From Gordionus sp. m RMFG-2023 (Eukaryota; Nematomorpha; Gordioida; Chordodea; Parachordodidae), in contig NC_088776.1 in NCBI RefSeq assembly GCF_954871325.1, forward strand, positions 40,194,569-40,258,568: a stretch of DNA of 64,000 bases, written 5' to 3'. The first letter of the stretch is position 1, and every line of letters begins with the position of its first letter. This document shows positions 60,127 to 64,000 of the stretch, piece by piece. The position numbers and the translations under genes are program-made. The notes below the pieces were generated by a model that saw only the letters and a list, made by a program, of their open reading frames with translations, was not told the DNA's origin and did not search any database.

Positions 60127-62214
60127 TATACACACAGGGTTGGGCAGTATCGCGATATTTGTATCTACTTGTATTTTTTTAAAATTTTGGAAAGTATCTT
60201 GTATCCAGTATCTAAGATACATATTATTTAAAAGTATTTGTATCTTAACCAACTTTGTATTCAAAAAGATACAGATACTTTAAAAAAATTTATTTTGGTT
60301 AATTTAAATAGTATTAAAATTTAAAATGATATTTTTTAAGATTTAAATGAAAAATTTAATCAAAATTTAGATATTTTAAGATAATTTTTGATATATGAAG
60401 TTGGTCGTCATATAGCAATTTGCTAACAATTAGAACTACCATATTTGAATCGTTTTATATCTGTCTATTTTAAAATTATGGAAGAAGAAAATAGAATAAT
60501 ATGTTTATCTTCGTCTTCAGATGATTCTTCAACCGAAAATTATAACAATAAATTTAAATTAAGCATACTTAATGGCAAATTTTTTGAAGTACTTCAAGAT
60601 GATCATAATAAAGAAATTCATCGTGACTTTGGTATTGACGAAAAAGTTATAGCAACTGTTACAGATAACGGCTCTAACTTTAAGAATGCTTTCAAGGAGT
60701 TTGGATATTCTATGGAAGCTGTAGAGAATGACTTTGACATCAATGATGATGAATGTATAGAATTCGAAATCATTGAAAGTATTATTTAATACTTCTTTAA
60801 AATTTATTTTGATATTGTAAATTTAATAAAAAATTTTATTCAAATAAAATTATTTATTTGTTTATTTAAGGGTCTAAAGAAGCCTCAATAACATTGCCTC
60901 AACACATTCGTTGTTTGTGCCATACGATAAGTCTAATTGTCACAACAGATGTCGAGAGAGCTATTAAGGATTCTCCTAACATTTCTAAAATTCATCATCC
61001 TGCAATAGCTAAATGTACTAAGCTATGGAATGCAAATAATAGGCCTAAAACTGCAGAACTTATCAAAGCAGTTTTAGGAAAACAATTAGTTACACCTTGT
61101 TGCACTAGATGGAATAGTTTGTATGATAGTCTTCATAGTTTATTAAAATTTAAAGGCGAACTTCCTAAATTATGTCAAAAATTAGAATTTCCTAAATTAA
61201 GAGATATTGAAATTCAATATTTAGAAGAATATTGCAATATAATGGCCCCATTGGCTATAGCGATTGACAAAATACAGAGTGGAATCAACTGCTTATGGAG
61301 AATCAGCTCCAATTTTAAATGTCATTAAAAAAAATTACAAATTTAATTCAAACCAATCTACAATTTTGCAAACCATTAGCTGTTGCCATAGAAAATTATT
61401 TATATAAAAGATTTAAAAATATATATGATTTTGATAACAATTTTAAAAGTGCATTTTTGGCAACTATTTAAAAATCGTTGGATTGATGGTGAAAAAGAAA
61501 AAAAATACTTTCAGGATTTGTTAATACATGAAGTTTTAATTGTTTTTAAAAATAATATTGAAATTAATACTTCAACAAAATCTTCAATTGATGAAGATGA
61601 TGATTACTTTTGCTTTAAAAGTATCACATCCAATTCTAATAATTCAATAAATGATATTGAAATAGAGGTCCTAAATTATATGAAAGATGACAGGCGGAGT
61701 ATAAATATGTTAAATAGTTATAAATATATAAAAGAAATATTTATTAAATATAACACAATATTACCCTCCTCAGCCCCCGTTGAAAGATTATTTAGCTTTG
61801 CCAATATGGTTAATAGACCAAATCGTCAAAGATTGAACGAAAAATTAATAATTATAAAATATGATGCTGATTTATTATTATTTACTAATTATATAATTAT
61901 TAAATAGAATATCGCATTATCTTTTATAATAAATTTGTTATTTTCTACAATTTATTTTAAATATTTTTTTATAAATTTATATTATAGATAAGAAAATAAA
62001 GCTTTATACATTTTGATTTTGACTATTTAAAGTTTTTTAAAAAAGTATCTTGTATCTTAGATACTTTTTTTTAAAAAAATACAAGTATCTTGTATCTTAT
62101 ATCTTATTGAAATTTTTCTAAAGTATCTTGTATCTTAAATACAAAATTTTATAAAGTATCTGTATCTGTATCCGAATACAATTTTCTGAAAATTTGCCCA
62201 ACCCTGTATACACA
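60127..62214 (+). mobile_element. hAT element with perfect TSD TATACACA
   Basis: The element is 60135-62206 (2,072 bp), with 12-bp inverted ends CAGGGTTGGGCA and TGCCCAACCCTG. Subterminal zones at both sides are filled with AAGTATCTTGTATCTTA-like motifs. It holds a plus-strand hAT transposase without its N-terminal BED finger. Confidence 0.95.
60445..61907 (+). pseudogene. hAT transposase, N-terminally deleted
   Basis: Three open stretches: 60,445-60,789 with DEKVIATVTDNGSNFKNAFK (a catalytic region) behind an acidic start; 60,894-61,328 with LPQHIRCLCHTISLIVTTDV and TPCCTRWNSLYDSLHSL; 61,425-61,907 with the C-terminal [20 protein letters not shown]. The first two are probably joined across a short intron near 60,785-60,890. 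It resembles the transposase of the element at 34,381 (PKHQRCCCHNLNLIA there). No BED finger or first catalytic block is seen, and the middle is broken near 61,328. Confidence 0.87.
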
Positions 62215-64000
62215 CTCCATTTATTTATAAGCACATAATCATGGAAACATATAAATATATGGTTCATACTAAAATGTATAATTCATGTTTGGTAGCTATA
62301 CATTTTTCATTATTATATCAAACATACTACATATAATTAAATTCATTATAAAACATATATAATTAACGAATATAATAATTCATAATATATTAATAATTTC
62401 TAATTTACTACATAAAATGATTAAATATATGTGCATTTACAAAGACATAAGAAATCAAAGAGAGTGAAATATAGTATACTCATTGTTAAGGTAGTAAGTT
62501 TACTTCAGCAAATATATTTATTGCAATTACATTATTAAAAAAAAATGGTTTATATTACAGGCAATATTAATTTTCCTATATAATCTAATTTTTATTTCTG
62601 AGATATTTCAAAAACTTTGATTTTGTTATCTTTGTTAATCAGTTTTCCTTTTCAAAAAGATTTTTTGGTTACATATATGTTAAATTAAAACGTAAGATAA
62701 CAAAATTAAAGTTATCGAAATATATCAGAAATAAAAAATATACCAAATACAAACAAATATTTAATGCTTTAACGTTATATATTCTTACTAAAATTTCGTT
62801 CGAATGCTATTAATATCATTTTTTAACATAGTTGTAATAAATTACATTTGTTGTATAGTAATTTGCACACTCAATAAAAATCTCTTCCTCATTCTACTAG
62901 TATTTGTTCAATATATACGGCAATAATGTTATTGTGTAATTACAAAAGTTTAACATTATCAATATTACATTGAATAGAGTTAAAGATACTTTTTTTAAAC
63001 TTTAAATAGTAGTAGACCAAATATCTGCATTAGTGCAGATGTATATATGAGCTTATAGCTATTTTAAATTATCAGTTTCATATTTGTAGATTTCATCAAT
63101 TTTTCTTTGCAAAAGATCTTCCTGAAAATTTTTTAATTAGTAATGGTAATCCAATTGATAAGTATAATATAAAGATAAGAGAAACTATAAAATTAAATCT
63201 ACAATCTACCTTCCATCATTTTAAAAAATTCTTTTTGTTCAACTATAGATAATGGATGCATTTCTTTAGCAATAAATAAATAATAAATTATTAAATTTTT
63301 TCTGAGATGTTTTCCCTTTATTATTAGAAAATTCGAAGGTTTTGAGTTATATTTTTGCAGTTTTTAACTTTTTGTTTTTTCTGTTTATGTAATAATTTTT
63401 GATGATTCAATACAATTCTAGATTACATCTCTATTAGCAGAACAATAAAATAAAATATGTTATATATAGATTTTTTAACTATTATTCTATTTTTATTGTA
63501 TTTTATCAATATTTTTTTTAATGATTTTCAATTCTAGATAATTTTTTATATATGATTTTACTTACATTATCAATCATTCATATAGAAAATTATCCTTAAA
63601 AACTTCTAAATTTAGCAAATAAAATCATATTGAATATAAAATGAATATTATAGATTTTTAATAAAACTATATAATATTTGACAAAATTAGATGACTAAAG
63701 AGCTATTTATAAATTTGTGGCATTCTTTACACCAGTAATTTTACTATTGGTGTGTTCATCTCGGGTTATTTCAAAAAAAAATCCATTTAATTGCAATTGC
63801 AATCTCCTTGTGTAGTATCATTGTTTTCACTTTTCGATTCTAATTATATCTTTCATAACTTAGTTCATAATTTTTGGGGTAATGATGTATGTGATGTATG
63901 GCGATTTAATATAATATGATAGTTGTTTAGCAAATCGCTATATAACGACCAACGTCATGTATCTTTTAAAGTAGCGCGCTATTTTTCAGTAGCGGTAGTT
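62215..64000. other. AT-rich stretch to the window end
   Basis: No gene seen. The last 80 bases (from about 63,920) contain, on the minus strand, GTTGGTCGTTATATAGCGAT, matching GTTGGTCGTCATATAGCAAT at about 60,401 inside the hAT element, plus AAATAGCGCGCTAC, also seen near 2,130. A repeat of this family probably continues beyond the window. Confidence 0.5.

Noticed and set aside
1-64000. LTR retrotransposons, Polintons or viral insertions
   Set aside because: No paired long terminal repeats, integrase, protease or capsid-like motifs were noticed; all larger elements have DNA-transposon or LINE features.

Overview
The window is animal nuclear DNA, very AT-rich. Three spliced host genes can be rebuilt by joining exons at GT-AG sites in matching phase: a four-and-a-half-LIM (FHL-type) protein at 5,170-18,045, a Polycomb-group RING finger (PCGF) protein at 39,384-51,831, and a nuclear respiratory factor 1 / erect-wing (NRF1/ewg) factor at 56,852-58,271. 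All are on the plus strand. Together they point to a metazoan. Many introns are only 39-50 nt, while others are swollen to 4-11 kb by transposons. The species cannot be named from this; an AT-rich, intron-compacted lineage (for example myxozoan-like) is a guess only.

Most of the rest is DNA transposon sequence, much of it with both ends and target-site duplications (TSDs) still readable. hAT-type elements dominate, with 8-bp TSDs: 7,051-7,885; 19,486-22,078; 22,824-24,501; 33,081-33,376; 34,381-38,407; 53,114-54,224; 55,226-55,639; 58,378-59,582; 60,135-62,206. There is a Mutator-like element with FLYWCH-type transposase, minisatellite termini and a 9-bp TSD (24,922-30,564) that carries a hAT transposase inside it. 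There are two Tigger/pogo-like elements with TA TSDs (32,171-38,570 and 44,799-47,393) and PIF/Harbinger-type elements (42,738-44,338; 41,196-41,476; perhaps 17,148-17,258). Two LINE copies (about 13.4-16.9 kb) lie in an FHL intron. No LTR element, rRNA, tRNA or CRISPR array was found.

Layout: 0-5 kb unannotated AT-rich DNA with degenerate repeats; 5-18 kb the FHL gene, with a 10.8-kb intron full of MITEs and LINEs; 18-38.6 kb a transposon graveyard with nested insertions (MULE containing hAT; Tigger containing hAT and MITE); 39-52 kb the PCGF gene, whose two large introns hold Harbinger and Tigger elements; 52-57 kb hAT MITEs; 57-58.3 kb NRF1; 58.4-62.2 kb a tandem array split by a hAT element with an internal inverted satellite, then a hAT with transposase remains; 62.2-64 kb AT-rich DNA with no gene seen.

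The three host genes are not an operon and show no evident functional link. PCGF and NRF1 act on chromatin or transcription; FHL proteins are LIM scaffolds of cytoskeleton and nucleus.
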